NCBI RefSeq assembly: GCF_003269035.1
Contig: NZ_QLTK01000002.1
Coordinates: 372,001-436,000, forward strand
Source: Paraburkholderia bryophila
Lineage (GTDB): Bacteria; Pseudomonadota; Gammaproteobacteria; Burkholderiales; Burkholderiaceae
Direction of reading: 5' to 3'
Length of the DNA stretch: 64,000 bases
Shown: one piece after another, positions 18,533-26,699 of the stretch
Layout of the letters: every line of letters begins with the position of its first letter
How positions within the stretch are numbered: the first letter of the stretch is position 1
Position numbers and translations under genes: made by a program
Notes under the pieces: generated by a model
What the model saw: the letters and a program-made list of their open reading frames with translations, nothing else
The model's database searches: none
Told to the model about the DNA's origin: nothing

Positions 18533-18900
18533 GAGGATGAATAGCGGGTTGGCGCGGCGGCCCGGTTGCGGGCGGAGAGCGCTGGCGAGGCCGCACGGAG
18601 CGTGCCCGGCGAAAAGTGGATTCAGTTTGGCTAATCGCGGTGCGGCGTTGCTCTGGGCACCGCGACAACTGACAGCGTAGCCGATTCCCCCCTGGAAAGC
18701 GGGAGCGCGTGCCGCCGATGTGTGCGGCAGTGCGGTCGCGTTTTTGCGCCAGATTCACGTCGCCGGCTGACAGACCGGAGCGCGCGCAGGGGCGCATCGC
18801 CTATCGTGAATCGGATCGATGCCGCTTTCGCGTGCGGTCGCGAACGGACGCGGCCTGACGAGCGCGGAAGATGGCTGCTTTACCCCAAAAGGAGTCCGCC
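18533..18900. other. Intergenic region between the uvrA-like gene and a small gene
   Basis: No gene is seen in these 368 bp. Divergent promoters are expected for the leftward uvrA-like gene and the rightward 60-aa gene, but no convincing element was found. Confidence 0.4.
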
Positions 18901-19083
18901 ATGGAAAACGCTGTGTACTGGAAGGGGCGTCAGGTTGGCGTCGAGTGTGCGGGCCGGATTTTGTGGTTCTCATCGGCGCCGCGCGAGGCGGTTGTAGCGT
19001 ACGGAACGCAGAGGAGCGAACCGGTCAGCGCCGAGCAGTCGATGCTGGCTCGCAATCTCGTCACGACCGCGTCTTATCGATAA
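18901..19083 (+). CDS. Small hypothetical protein (60 aa)
   Basis: The ATG at 18901 has a strong AAAAGGAGT site 6 bp upstream, giving MENAVYWKGRQVGVECAGRILWFSSAP and ending VTTASYR. An upstream in-frame ATG at 18871 lacks such a site. The product is basic and soluble. The beginning WKGRQVGVECAGRILWF looks like one small beta-sheet. The family is not recognised. It stands alone before tRNA-Thr on the other strand. Confidence 0.6.
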   Translation: MENAVYWKGRQVGVECAGRILWFSSAPREAVVAYGTQRSEPVSAEQSMLARNLVTTASYR

Positions 19084-19330
19084 AGGGTACGCGCGACGAT
19101 CTTGCGTCTTTGCAGCGATCGCCGCCGACCCGCTTTCGCCACGCCGGTGCCCAAAAAAAGACGGGGAGCGGATACGCCGCTCACTGTCGTCGTCATCTCC
19201 GGCGCCGATCGGCACGCCGGGGATTTTCATCACCCGGCAAAGGCGAATTCGCCAATCAGGATCGTCCATCGATCAGTGGCGTTTCAGCGAGTGCCGAAAC
19301 AGGCGTTTGCACAAGCGCTTCTGCAAACGC

Positions 19331-19371
19331 AAAAAAGCAAAAAGCCCAGTCACGAGGACTGGGCTTTTTGC
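19331..19371 (-). terminator. Terminator after tRNA-Thr (minus strand)
   Basis: A 13-bp stem AAAAAGCCCAGTC/GACTGGGCTTTTT with a 5-nt loop, followed on the minus strand by GCTTTTTTGC. It lies about 15 bp past the tRNA-Thr 3' end. Confidence 0.9.
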
Positions 19372-19381
19372 TTGAATCTTG

Positions 19382-19457
19382 TGGTGCCGGAAAGAGGAAT
19401 CGAACCCCCGACCTTCGCATTACGAATGCGCTGCTCTACCGTCTGAGCTATTCCGGC
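19382..19457 (-). tRNA. tRNA-Thr (anticodon CGT)
   Basis: On the minus strand the acceptor stem GCCGGAA pairs with TTCCGGC, followed by discriminator A and encoded CCA. The D-arm TAGCTCAGACGGTAGAGC, anticodon loop TTCGTAA (CGT) and T-arm GTTCGATTC are intact. Length is 76 nt. It reads ACG threonine codons. Confidence 0.98.
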
Positions 19458-19472
19458 ATCAGGAGAAACGAG

Positions 19473-19502
19473 ATTATAGGGACTTCTTTACGGGCTTGGC
19501 AA
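19473..19502 (-). promoter_or_regulatory. Sigma-70 promoter of tRNA-Thr
   Basis: On the minus strand TTGCCA (19502-19497) and TATAAT (19478-19473) are separated by 18 bp. The -10 and the following CTCGTTTCT are identical to those before the tRNA-Arg pair. Confidence 0.8.
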
Positions 19503-19512
19503 GCCCCCGCGC

Positions 19513-20529
19513 TCATTTTTTTGCTTCGAGATGGTAGCGGGTGACCCGGTCGACCTCATTCTTCGAACCGAGGAACACCGCCACGCGCTCGTGCAGGCTC
19601 TTCGGCTGAATGTCCAGAATGCGTTTCTCGCCATTTGTCGCAGCGCCGCCGGCCTGTTCGACGATGAACGCCATCGGGTTGGCTTCGTACATCAGGCGCA
19701 ATTTGCCCGGTTTGTCCGGCGTACGCTTGTCGGCCGGATACATGAAGATGCCGCCGCGATTCAGGATACGGTGCACGTCTGCCACCATCGACGCGATCCA
19801 ACGCATGTTGAAATCGCTCTGGCGCGGACCGTCCTTACCGTCTTTCAATTCGCCGATATATTGCTCGACCGGCGCATACCAGTGGCGTTCGTTCGACGCG
19901 TTGATCGCGAACTCACGGGTTTCGACCGGAATGCGCATATCGCTTTGCGTGAGGACCCACGAACCCAATTCGCGGTCGAGTGTGAAGCAGTTCACCCCGT
20001 TGCCGGTGGTCAGCACCAGCACGGTCTGCGGGCCGTACACCGCATAGCCCGCGGCGACCTGCTGCGTGCCCGGTTGCAGGAACGACTGCTCGGTAGGCTG
20101 CTGGCCGTCCGGGCAGCGCAGCACTGAAAAGATCGTGCCGATGGAAACGTTGACGTCGATATTCGACGAGCCGTCGAGCGGATCGAACACCAGCAGGTAT
20201 TCGCCCTTCGGATAGTTGGCCGGAATCGGGAAGAACTGCTCCATTTCCTCGGATGCCATGCCGGCCAGGTTGCCGCCCCATTCGTTCGCCTCGAGCAGGA
20301 TCTCGTTCGACAGAATGTCGAGCTTCTTCTGCACTTCGCCCTGCACGTTTTCGCTGCCGGCGGTGCCGAGCGCATCGCCCAGCGCGCCTTTGCTGACGTG
20401 GTAGCTGATCGCCTTGCACGCGCGCGCGACGACTTCGATCAAAAGGCGCAGGTCGGCCGGCAGGTTATTGGTCTCGCGCTGCTGCTCGATCAGGTACTTC
20501 GTGAGAGTGGTACGACGTTGCAAAGCCAT
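19513..20529 (-). CDS. fbp: Fructose-1,6-bisphosphatase class I
   Basis: Converts fructose 1,6-bisphosphate to fructose 6-phosphate in gluconeogenesis. The 338-residue protein shows the metal-binding [16 protein letters not shown] motif (about residues 112-125), [15 protein letters not shown] and the C-terminal [23 protein letters not shown] with the catalytic-site residues, ending in a substrate-contact [16 protein letters not shown]. Start ATG at 20529 is followed by [18 protein letters not shown], normal for the family. tRNA-Thr follows downstream in the same direction after 55 bp, with its own promoter. Confidence 0.97.
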   Translation of the reverse strand: MALQRRTTLTKYLIEQQRETNNLPADLRLLIEVVARACKAISYHVSKGALGDALGTAGSENVQGEVQKKLDILSNEILLEANEWGGNLAGMASEEMEQFFPIPANYPKGEYLLVFDPLDGSSNIDVNVSIGTIFSVLRCPDGQQPTEQSFLQPGTQQVAAGYAVYGPQTVLVLTTGNGVNCFTLDRELGSWVLTQSDMRIPVETREFAINASNERHWYAPVEQYIGELKDGKDGPRQSDFNMRWIASMVADVHRILNRGGIFMYPADKRTPDKPGKLRLMYEANPMAFIVEQAGGAATNGEKRILDIQPKSLHERVAVFLGSKNEVDRVTRYHLEAKK

Positions 20530-20652
20530 TGCTGTACTCCGGGAAGGCTTGAGGAATATCGCGATTTTAACCGTTCGTTGTGTCCGCTCCGTGCTTTTGA
20601 CGAGGACCGCCCCGCTCGATGCCGCAACGCGCCGCGCGCGGCGTGCAAGGAG

Positions 20653-21108
20653 TCAGGCTGCGCGCTGCGCCCGGCTGTTCTCGGCGCTGCCGCGCAGGCT
20701 GGTGGCCAGTGCTGCCGCGCGAGCATGTTCGGCGGTGATTTTCGGCATTTTCGGCCGGTCTGCCTTGGGCATGGGCTCGATTTCGCGTTCGATCTGCTCG
20801 CCGACTGCGGCTGCGGCGACGCGCAGGTCGTAGGCGATTTGCAGATTGAGCCAGAATTGCGCGCTCGCGCCGAAGTAGCGGTCGAGGCGCAACGCGGTGT
20901 CGGCCGAGATTGCGCGTTTGCCGCGAACGACGTCGTTGATGCGCGGCGCCGGCACCCGCAGCGCAAGCGCGAGCGCATTGACCGACATGCCGAGCGGTTC
21001 GAGGAACTCGCTGCGCAGAATCTCGCCCGGATAGATTTCCGGCATGCTCTCGCCGGTATCGATGTCCGAGAAATCGATGCGGTCCAGATCGGAGCGTTTG
21101 ATGACCAT
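20653..21108 (-). CDS. higA: HigA-family antitoxin (XRE HTH)
   Basis: The antitoxin of a HigBA module. An XRE-type helix-turn-helix occupies about residues 27-95: IYPGEILRSEFLEPLGMSVNALALALRVPAPRINDVVRGKRAISADTALRLDRYFG is the classic VapI/HigA block (quoted here as key words: PGE-L, ALRV, R-ND-VRGKR, DTALRL-RYFG). It should neutralise HigB and repress the operon. The ATG at 21108 has a GGGAG site; the longer frame starting at 21150 overlaps higB and is less likely. The C-terminal 50 residues are Ala-rich and beyond the usual HigA length, giving 151 residues. Confidence 0.88.
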   Translation of the reverse strand: MVIKRSDLDRIDFSDIDTGESMPEIYPGEILRSEFLEPLGMSVNALALALRVPAPRINDVVRGKRAISADTALRLDRYFGASAQFWLNLQIAYDLRVAAAAVGEQIEREIEPMPKADRPKMPKITAEHARAAALATSLRGSAENSRAQRAA

Positions 21109-21124
21109 GCTGCTCTCCCAATAA

Positions 21125-21406
21125 TCAGTGATAGTCGGCAATCTCGACATTCAGCGCGTGCTCGCCGACAAAGCCAAAACAGATGCGCCATTGCGCGTTG
21201 ATACGGATGCTCCATTGCTCACTGCGTTCGCCTTGCAACGCCTCGAGCCGATTGCCCGGCGGCGCCCGCAGATCGCGTATGGAATGGGCGGCGTCGATCA
21301 TGAGCAGCTTGCGCCGTGCGAGCGGCTGTATTTGAAGCGGCAGTGATCGCACGAACTCGCCCTGAAAAATTCTTGCCGTCGCTTTGTCGCTGAATGTCTT
21401 GATCAT
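21125..21406 (-). CDS. higB: HigB-type toxin (RelE superfamily)
   Basis: A 93-residue ribosome-dependent mRNA interferase. The motifs IKTFSDKATARIFQGE, LRAPPGNRLEALQGERSEQWSIRINAQWRICF and VEIADYH are typical of the HigB/GraT group, including the conserved arginine in WSIRIN-QWRICF and the terminal DYH. It precedes higA by 16 bp, the inverted toxin-first order of higBA. No Shine-Dalgarno sequence is seen before the ATG, which lies close to a likely -10 TATATC, so the message may be leaderless or nearly so. Confidence 0.9.
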   Translation of the reverse strand: MIKTFSDKATARIFQGEFVRSLPLQIQPLARRKLLMIDAAHSIRDLRAPPGNRLEALQGERSEQWSIRINAQWRICFGFVGEHALNVEIADYH

Positions 21407-21416
21407 AGGATGATAT

Positions 21417-21452
21417 AACGCATAGCGTTAAACGTAAACCGTTAAAAGAATA
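21417..21452 (-). promoter_or_regulatory. higBA operator/promoter
   Basis: A perfect inverted repeat AACGC-ATA-GCGTT lies at 21417-21429. A second, GTAAAC...GTTTAC with a 14-nt spacer, lies just upstream. Both overlap the expected promoter, as for HigA autoregulatory operators. Confidence 0.6.
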
Positions 21453-21568
21453 CGTTTACTTTCACCCTGTCGGCGTCGCTCGAACAGTCGGCCAGATGGC
21501 TAACGTTGAGCGCCGCGCGCGTGGCCGCTTCGGCCAGCGCAAGACGAATACAGCACACACTCCGGACG

Positions 21569-21596
21569 AAAAAAAGCCGGCAACGCGTGCCGGCTT
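21569..21596 (-). terminator. Terminator of pepN (minus strand)
   Basis: Stem AAGCCGGCA/TGCCGGCTT with an ACGCGT-region loop, followed on the minus strand by a run of T residues, 31 bp past the pepN stop. Confidence 0.88.
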
Positions 21597-21626
21597 CTCC
21601 ATGCAAAAACAGCGCTCAGGCGAGCA

Positions 21627-24332
21627 TCAGGCCAACGCTTTTTCCACGATCTCGCGCACGTCGCGCGATTTCACCTGTCCGGCCACTTTCTCCAGCGCGG
21701 CGCGCATGCCATCGCGCAGCGTCGGCGTGAAGCGGCGCCACAATTCGAGCGAGCGGGCGAGGCGGGCGGCCACCTGCGGATTGATGGCGTCGAGCGCGAT
21801 CACCTGCTCGGCCCAGAATGCATAACCCGAGCCGTCTTCGGCATGGAACTGCGCCGGGTTCGCCGCGCAGAAGCTAAAAATCAGCGAGCGTGCGCGATTC
21901 GGGTTCTTCAGGTTGAACGCGGGGTGTGCCATCAGCTTGCGCACGACGTCGATCACCGGGCGCTGCGCGCTGCCGCGCTGGACGGCTTGCAACGCAAACC
22001 ATTTGTCGATCACGAGCGGCTCTTTCTCAAAGCGCCGGTAGAAGTCGTCCAGCGCGCGCTGCGCGTCGGCGCTGCCGCCGTTCGCCGCGGCCGCACCGAG
22101 CAGCGCCGACAGCGCCGCCGCGCGGTCGGTCATGTTGTTGGCGGCGTCGTATTGCGCGGCCGCGAGACGCACCGCTTCAGACGGTTCGTCCAGTTCGGCG
22201 AGATACGAGAGCGCGAGATTCTTCAACGCGCGATGACCGGAGGCCTCCGGCGTTGCTTCGTACGCGCCCGGCGTGCGATGTTGCTCGACTACCTTGAGCC
22301 AGTCGCTCTTCAGCGCATTGGCGAGACGCTTGCGCACGAACTGGCGCGCCGCATGCACGGCGGCCGGATTCGACTCCGCCATCTGCTCGGCCAGATACGC
22401 CTCGGACGGCAGCATCAGCGCCAGTTCGCGGAACGCCGGCGAGAGCGTTTCGTCGGTCAGTACCCGAGCGAACGCGGCGACCACCGAGTCGTCGAGTTGC
22501 AGCGGCACGCCCGTCGCGGCACGCGCCGCGAGCGTCAGCAATTCGCGGGTGGCCAGACGTTGACCCGCTTCCCAGCGGTTGAACGGATCGCTGTCGTGCG
22601 CGAGCAGGAACGCCAGTTGGTCCGCCGAATAATCGTATTCGACGATCACCGGCGCCGAGAAATTACGCAGCAACGAAGGCAGCGGTTCCTGCGCCACGTT
22701 GACGAACGTGAAGGTTTGCTCGGTCTGCGTGAATTCCAGCACGCGCGTGGTGTTATCCGAGGCCTGCGCCTCGCCTTCCAGTTGCAGCGGCAGGTCCGCG
22801 CCATCGCGGCCGATCAGGCCAATCGCGAACGGGATCAGCAGCGGTCCCTTTTGCGTGTCGCGCGCGGCCGAAGCCGCCTCGCCGTAGCCTTGCGTCAGCG
22901 TCACGCTATAGCGCTGCTGGGCGGCGTCGTAGCGGGTGCGCACCGACACGCGCGGCGTGCCGGCCTGGCTGTACCAGCGTTCGAACTGCGCCAGATCGCG
23001 GCCGTTCGCGTCGGCGAGCGCGTGACGGAAGTCGTCGCAGGTCACGGCCTGGCCGTCGTGGCGCTTGAAGTACAGGTCCATGCCCTTGCGGAAGCCGTCG
23101 CGGCCGAACAGCGTCTGGTACATCCGCACGACTTCCGAGCCTTTTTCGTAGACCGTCATCGTGTAGAAGTTGTTGATCTCGACGTAGCTTTCCGGACGTA
23201 CCGGATGCGCCATCGGACCCGCGTCTTCGGCGAACTGCATCTGGCGCAGCACGCGCACGTCTTCGATGCGCTTGGTGGCGCGCGCGGCTTCGTTGCTGCT
23301 GTTGGCCTGGCCGCCCGCCATGTCGGCCGAGAACTCCTGATCGCGGAACACCGTCAGGCCTTCCTTCAGGCTCAGCTGGAACCAGTCGCGGCAGGTCACG
23401 CGGTTGCCGGTCCAGTTGTGGAAGTACTCGTGGCCGACCACCGCCTCGATGTTCGCGAAGTCGGTGTCGGTGGCTGTTTCGGGGTTCGCCAGCACGTACT
23501 TCGTGTTGAAGATGTTGAGGCCTTTGTTCTCCATCGCGCCCATGTTGAAGTCGCTCACCGCGACGATCATGAAACGGTCGAGATCGAGTTCGAGCCCGAA
23601 GCGTTCCTCGTCCCAGCGGATCGAGTTGATCAGCGAGTCCATGGCGTGACGGGTCTTGTCCAGATCGTGCGGCTCGACCCAGACCTGCAACAGCTTTTCC
23701 TTGCCCGAGCCGCTCTTCACGCGTTCTTCGAGCGCCACCAGTTTGCCGGCCACCAGCGCGAACAGATAGCTCGGCTTGCGGAACGGATCTTCCCAGCGCG
23801 CGAAGTGGCGGCCGTCCGGCAGATCGCCTTCTTCCAGCAGGTTGCCGTTCGACAGCAGCACCGGATAGTCGGCCTTGTCGGCGCGCAACGTGACCGTGTA
23901 GGTCGCCATCACGTCGGGGCGATCGAGGAAGTAGGTAATGCGGCGGAAGCCCTCGGCCTCGCACTGCGTGAAGAAGTTGCCGCCCGACACGTAGAGGCCC
24001 GACAGCGTGGTGTTCTCAGCCGGATTGCAGACGCTGGTGAGCGTGAGCTCGAAGTCGTCCGGCACATGGTCGAGCAGCAGGCCGTGTTCATGCGCATGCA
24101 CGTTGGCGAACGGCTTGCCGTTAATCGTGGCGCTGACGAACTCGAGTTGCTCGCCCATCAGCGCGAACTGCGTGGCGTGCGACGCCTCCGGATTGCGGCG
24201 CACCCGCATGGTGTTCTTCACGATCGTACGTTCGGGGACGAGATCGAACTCGAGTGCGACGGTGTCGATCAGGAAAGCGGGCGGCGCGTAATCGGCGCGG
24301 CGGATCACATTGGGCGTAGCGGTATCGGCCAT
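21627..24332 (-). CDS. pepN: Aminopeptidase N (M1 metalloprotease)
   Basis: A zinc aminopeptidase that removes N-terminal residues from peptides in cytosolic protein turnover. The GAMEN exopeptidase motif (NMGAMENKGLNIFN) lies near residue 264 and the zinc motif HEYFHNWTGNR with its downstream Glu near residue 300. The N-terminal beta domain and the long C-terminal helical domain (DUF3458) complete the usual architecture; 901 residues is normal for the gamma/beta-proteobacterial PepN. The frame is open to 24422, but the ATG at 24332 (MADTATPNVIRRADY) is where family similarity begins. An intrinsic terminator follows. Confidence 0.95.
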   Translation of the reverse strand: MADTATPNVIRRADYAPPAFLIDTVALEFDLVPERTIVKNTMRVRRNPEASHATQFALMGEQLEFVSATINGKPFANVHAHEHGLLLDHVPDDFELTLTSVCNPAENTTLSGLYVSGGNFFTQCEAEGFRRITYFLDRPDVMATYTVTLRADKADYPVLLSNGNLLEEGDLPDGRHFARWEDPFRKPSYLFALVAGKLVALEERVKSGSGKEKLLQVWVEPHDLDKTRHAMDSLINSIRWDEERFGLELDLDRFMIVAVSDFNMGAMENKGLNIFNTKYVLANPETATDTDFANIEAVVGHEYFHNWTGNRVTCRDWFQLSLKEGLTVFRDQEFSADMAGGQANSSNEAARATKRIEDVRVLRQMQFAEDAGPMAHPVRPESYVEINNFYTMTVYEKGSEVVRMYQTLFGRDGFRKGMDLYFKRHDGQAVTCDDFRHALADANGRDLAQFERWYSQAGTPRVSVRTRYDAAQQRYSVTLTQGYGEAASAARDTQKGPLLIPFAIGLIGRDGADLPLQLEGEAQASDNTTRVLEFTQTEQTFTFVNVAQEPLPSLLRNFSAPVIVEYDYSADQLAFLLAHDSDPFNRWEAGQRLATRELLTLAARAATGVPLQLDDSVVAAFARVLTDETLSPAFRELALMLPSEAYLAEQMAESNPAAVHAARQFVRKRLANALKSDWLKVVEQHRTPGAYEATPEASGHRALKNLALSYLAELDEPSEAVRLAAAQYDAANNMTDRAAALSALLGAAAANGGSADAQRALDDFYRRFEKEPLVIDKWFALQAVQRGSAQRPVIDVVRKLMAHPAFNLKNPNRARSLIFSFCAANPAQFHAEDGSGYAFWAEQVIALDAINPQVAARLARSLELWRRFTPTLRDGMRAALEKVAGQVKSRDVREIVEKALA

Positions 24333-24557
24333 GGCGTTCTGTAGGATGGGAACTCGAGTCGGCAAGCTCGCTTCTGGCGTGCGAGCCGGGCTTGTCGAGC
24401 CATTGTACAAAGCCTCGGCCATTCGTGCGGCGCGAACTTTTTACCGAATCGCCTGGTCAGCGTATTATCGGGCGCCGACGCGGAACACAGCCCGCGCGTC
24501 GGCGAGTCCGCTCATGACGGGCCATAACGGGCAACACAGCGCTTCACGAGGTAGACC

Positions 24558-25265
24558 ATGACAATCAATCGATGGACCCGCCGCGCCACGCTGCTGCTAG
24601 CGTCGCTGGCGGTGCTGCTGTCCGGCTGCACGACCTACGTGACCACTCAGGTCACCGCCTTCTCCGACTGGAGCGGCAACGACGCGACCCGCACCTATGC
24701 CTTCACGCGGACCGCGGACCAGCAGAACAATCTGGAACTGAGCACTTACGAGCGCGTGGTGGCCAACGAACTGGCCACGCATGCGTTCCGTCAGGTCGAC
24801 GCCGCGCAGGCGCGCTATCTGGTCGGGCTCTCCTATGGGATTCGCTCGGACATGGTGACGGTTGCCGAGCCGGTGTACTACAACCCGTGGCCCGCGCCTT
24901 ACTGGGGGAGGCCGTTCGATCCGTGGGGCCCTTGGGGTCCGTATGGACCGTTTCCGAACGCCTATGTGAACCAGAGCTATCCGATCTTCACGCATCTGCT
25001 CGGTGTGCGGATCACCGAGCGCGCGACCGGCAAGGAGGTCTATAACGTGACCGCGCGCAACTCGGGCGCCGAGTCGTCGCTGGTCAGGGCCATGCCTTAT
25101 CTGGCGCGCAGCGCGCTGGCCGATTTCCCGCTGGGTAACGGCATCGTGCATACCGTCAAGATTCCGCTCGACAGGAACGGCGCGGCATCGAACGAAATGG
25201 CCGCGACGGGCGCCGCGCCCGCCGCGATGCCGGCACCGGCTTCCGCGCCGAAGGTCGTGCAGTAA
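24558..25265 (+). CDS. DUF4136 lipoprotein
   Basis: A predicted lipoprotein of unknown function. The N-terminus MTINRWTRRATLLLASLAVLLSGC ends in a lipobox (LSGC, Cys at 24) followed by TTYVTTQVTAFSDWSG, typical of DUF4136. The middle contains a Pro/Trp/Gly-rich segment (YNPWPAPYWGRPFDPWGPWGPYGPF) that may be an extended loop. The C-terminus is Ala/Pro-rich. The 235-residue gene has GAGGTAGACC before the ATG. It is divergent from pepN across about 225 bp. Confidence 0.85.
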   Translation: MTINRWTRRATLLLASLAVLLSGCTTYVTTQVTAFSDWSGNDATRTYAFTRTADQQNNLELSTYERVVANELATHAFRQVDAAQARYLVGLSYGIRSDMVTVAEPVYYNPWPAPYWGRPFDPWGPWGPYGPFPNAYVNQSYPIFTHLLGVRITERATGKEVYNVTARNSGAESSLVRAMPYLARSALADFPLGNGIVHTVKIPLDRNGAASNEMAATGAAPAAMPAPASAPKVVQ

Positions 25266-25330
25266 GCATCGGGAATGGGAAAGGGAGCGCCGGAAGGCGC
25301 CCCCGCCGCGAATCGCCGCGGCAATCCACA

Positions 25331-25387
25331 CGTAAGAAACGGAACGGCCCGCCAGGGATGCCCTGGCGGGCCGTTCCGTTTCTTACG
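25331..25387. repeat. Perfect 27-bp inverted repeat with 3-nt loop
   Basis: Bases 25331-25357 are the exact reverse complement of 25361-25387, separated by ATG. The stem begins CGTAAGAAACGG and ends in GCCAGGG. There is no poly-T tract on either side, so this is either a very strong bidirectional terminator of unusual form or a repeat element. Confidence 0.9.
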
Positions 25388-25710
25388 CCCGCGAACTGCG
25401 TCGCGCACCGGCGTGAATTTAAACGGGCGTCGCCTGAAGTTCGAAAATACGAAAAGTGAAACAACGATTAAGAAAGTTAAATGAAAGTATTGGGACGTAA
25501 GGCTATCGTCGCGCGCATCGCGGCGGCTGGCTGAACCGGCCGGGGCTGGGGCGCACGGTCGATGCGTAGCGCGTGGAAACGCCGCCGGAGCGGCCTGCCG
25601 CAGATTTGACGATCCGTCGTGAGGGCGATACGGATACAGATGGATACGTCTTTTGTGGCTGATTTAATCCACAATATTCAGTATGATTCGGCGACTATAC
25701 GGGGGCTCGG

Positions 25711-25733
25711 GACAATTTGTCACACTAATTGTC
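25711..25733. promoter_or_regulatory. Candidate operator before the aryl polyene cluster
   Basis: GACAATT (25711-25717) and AATTGTC (25727-25733) form a perfect 7-bp inverted repeat with a 9-bp spacer, and TTGTCA is also repeated directly at 25717 and 25729. The layout suits a dimeric regulator. The regulator is not encoded in the cluster. Confidence 0.45.
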
Positions 25734-25913
25734 AAAGGTGCCTAAATAAATGGGGCGCGGTGCCGTTAATTCGCTGAACCCCATATAAGAAAACTGGATC
25801 TGGATTGACTCCCGGCTGGAGATTGCCGGTCCGCGCGGCGCTCGCACGCTGTGACGGCTGCGTATTCCGTCAGGCGCTTCAGCCTCTCCTCGCATCAACG
25901 CGCGAACACCGAT

Positions 25914-26699
25914 ATGCCCGATCTGCACTGGACCATTCCGGTCGCTCGCTGGTCTAGCTGGCCTGCTGCCGCATCTGCCGCACCCGACATCGGCTTTATC
26001 GAGCCGATCGTGCGGCGTCGTCTCAGCACTCTGTCCCGAGTCGCGCTGAAGGTTGCGCACGAGTGCGTCGCGCAGGAGCCGGCGCGGGTCGTGTTCGCGT
26101 CGCGTCATGGCGAGCTGCGCCGCACCACCGACATCCTGCGCGCCATCAGTGCGGGCGAGCCGGTGTCGCCGACCGCGTTCAGCCTGTCGGTGCTCAATGC
26201 GATGACCGGCGTATTTGGTATCGCGCGTGGCGACCGTTCCGCGGCCAGCGCGATTTCGGCCGGTGCCGAAACGCTCGGCTACGCGCTGCTGGAAGCGCAT
26301 GCGCAATACGCGGCGCAGCCGGGCTCTCCAGTGCTGCTGGTGTATGCCGACGAGCCGGCCGATCCGGCCTACGGCACGATCGAAGACGAAGTGCCGGGCG
26401 GTGCGCTGGCGATCCTGCTGGATAGCGGCGCGGCGACCGGGCAACTGACGTGCAGATTGTCCGGCGGCGGGGGCGCGGGCATGACGGAAGCGTCCTGCAA
26501 CGCACAAGCACCGGACAACGTACGCGGCAACTCAGCCGGGCCGGAGAGTCTGGCCGCGGCCGCCAACCAGGCTGTCCCCGAGGCCCGCTTCGCGACGCAA
26601 ACCCAGGCGCTGCTGCACTGCCTGGAAACCGGCAACCCGGGCGCCTGGCAACACGCCGACGCCACCTGGCACTGGAGTTGGCATGGCCTCGCGTCTTGA
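25914..26699 (+). CDS. Ketosynthase-like chain-length factor (ApeC-like)
   Basis: Resembles the N-terminal half of a beta-ketoacyl synthase (the Ketoacyl-synt_2 family found in APE clusters). The region FASRHGELRRTTDILRAISAGEPVSPTAFSLSVLNA is the family core. At the position of the nucleophilic Cys the sequence reads SAASAISAG, so it should not condense by itself and probably pairs with a full ketosynthase to set chain length. The C-terminal 80 residues are low-similarity. The ATG at 25914 (MPDLHWTIPVARWSSWP) is chosen because the WSSWP segment is the usual start; a GTG at 25851 would add 21 residues. The end overlaps the next gene by 17 bp. Confidence 0.8.
   Translation: MPDLHWTIPVARWSSWPAAASAAPDIGFIEPIVRRRLSTLSRVALKVAHECVAQEPARVVFASRHGELRRTTDILRAISAGEPVSPTAFSLSVLNAMTGVFGIARGDRSAASAISAGAETLGYALLEAHAQYAAQPGSPVLLVYADEPADPAYGTIEDEVPGGALAILLDSGAATGQLTCRLSGGGGAGMTEASCNAQAPDNVRGNSAGPESLAAAANQAVPEARFATQTQALLHCLETGNPGAWQHADATWHWSWHGLAS

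Larger units (their letters stand above)
25266..25913. other. Non-coding region before the aryl polyene cluster
   Basis: No credible gene is present. It contains a GC-rich hairpin right after the lipoprotein gene (about 25281-25301), the 27-bp perfect hairpin at 25331-25387, an AT-richer stretch around 25420-25500, and the inverted repeat at 25711-25733. A TATAAG at 25784-25789 is a possible -10 for the cluster, without a clear -35. The 17-codon frame starting at 25481 is too short to support. Confidence 0.5.

Noticed and set aside
18533..18900. LexA box upstream of the UvrA2-like gene
   Set aside because: No CTGT-N8-ACAG sequence with correct spacing could be found.
21843..24344. 833-codon open frame antisense to pepN
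   Set aside because: Arg/His/Gln/Val-rich composition typical of antisense frames in GC-rich DNA; pepN has full family motifs.
25481..25534. 17-codon frame with ATG in the region before the APE cluster
   Set aside because: Too short and without a convincing ribosome binding site.
25725..26507. 260-codon leftward frame antisense to the ApeC-like gene
   Set aside because: Crosses a promoter region and has no motif; the rightward gene fits the APE operon.
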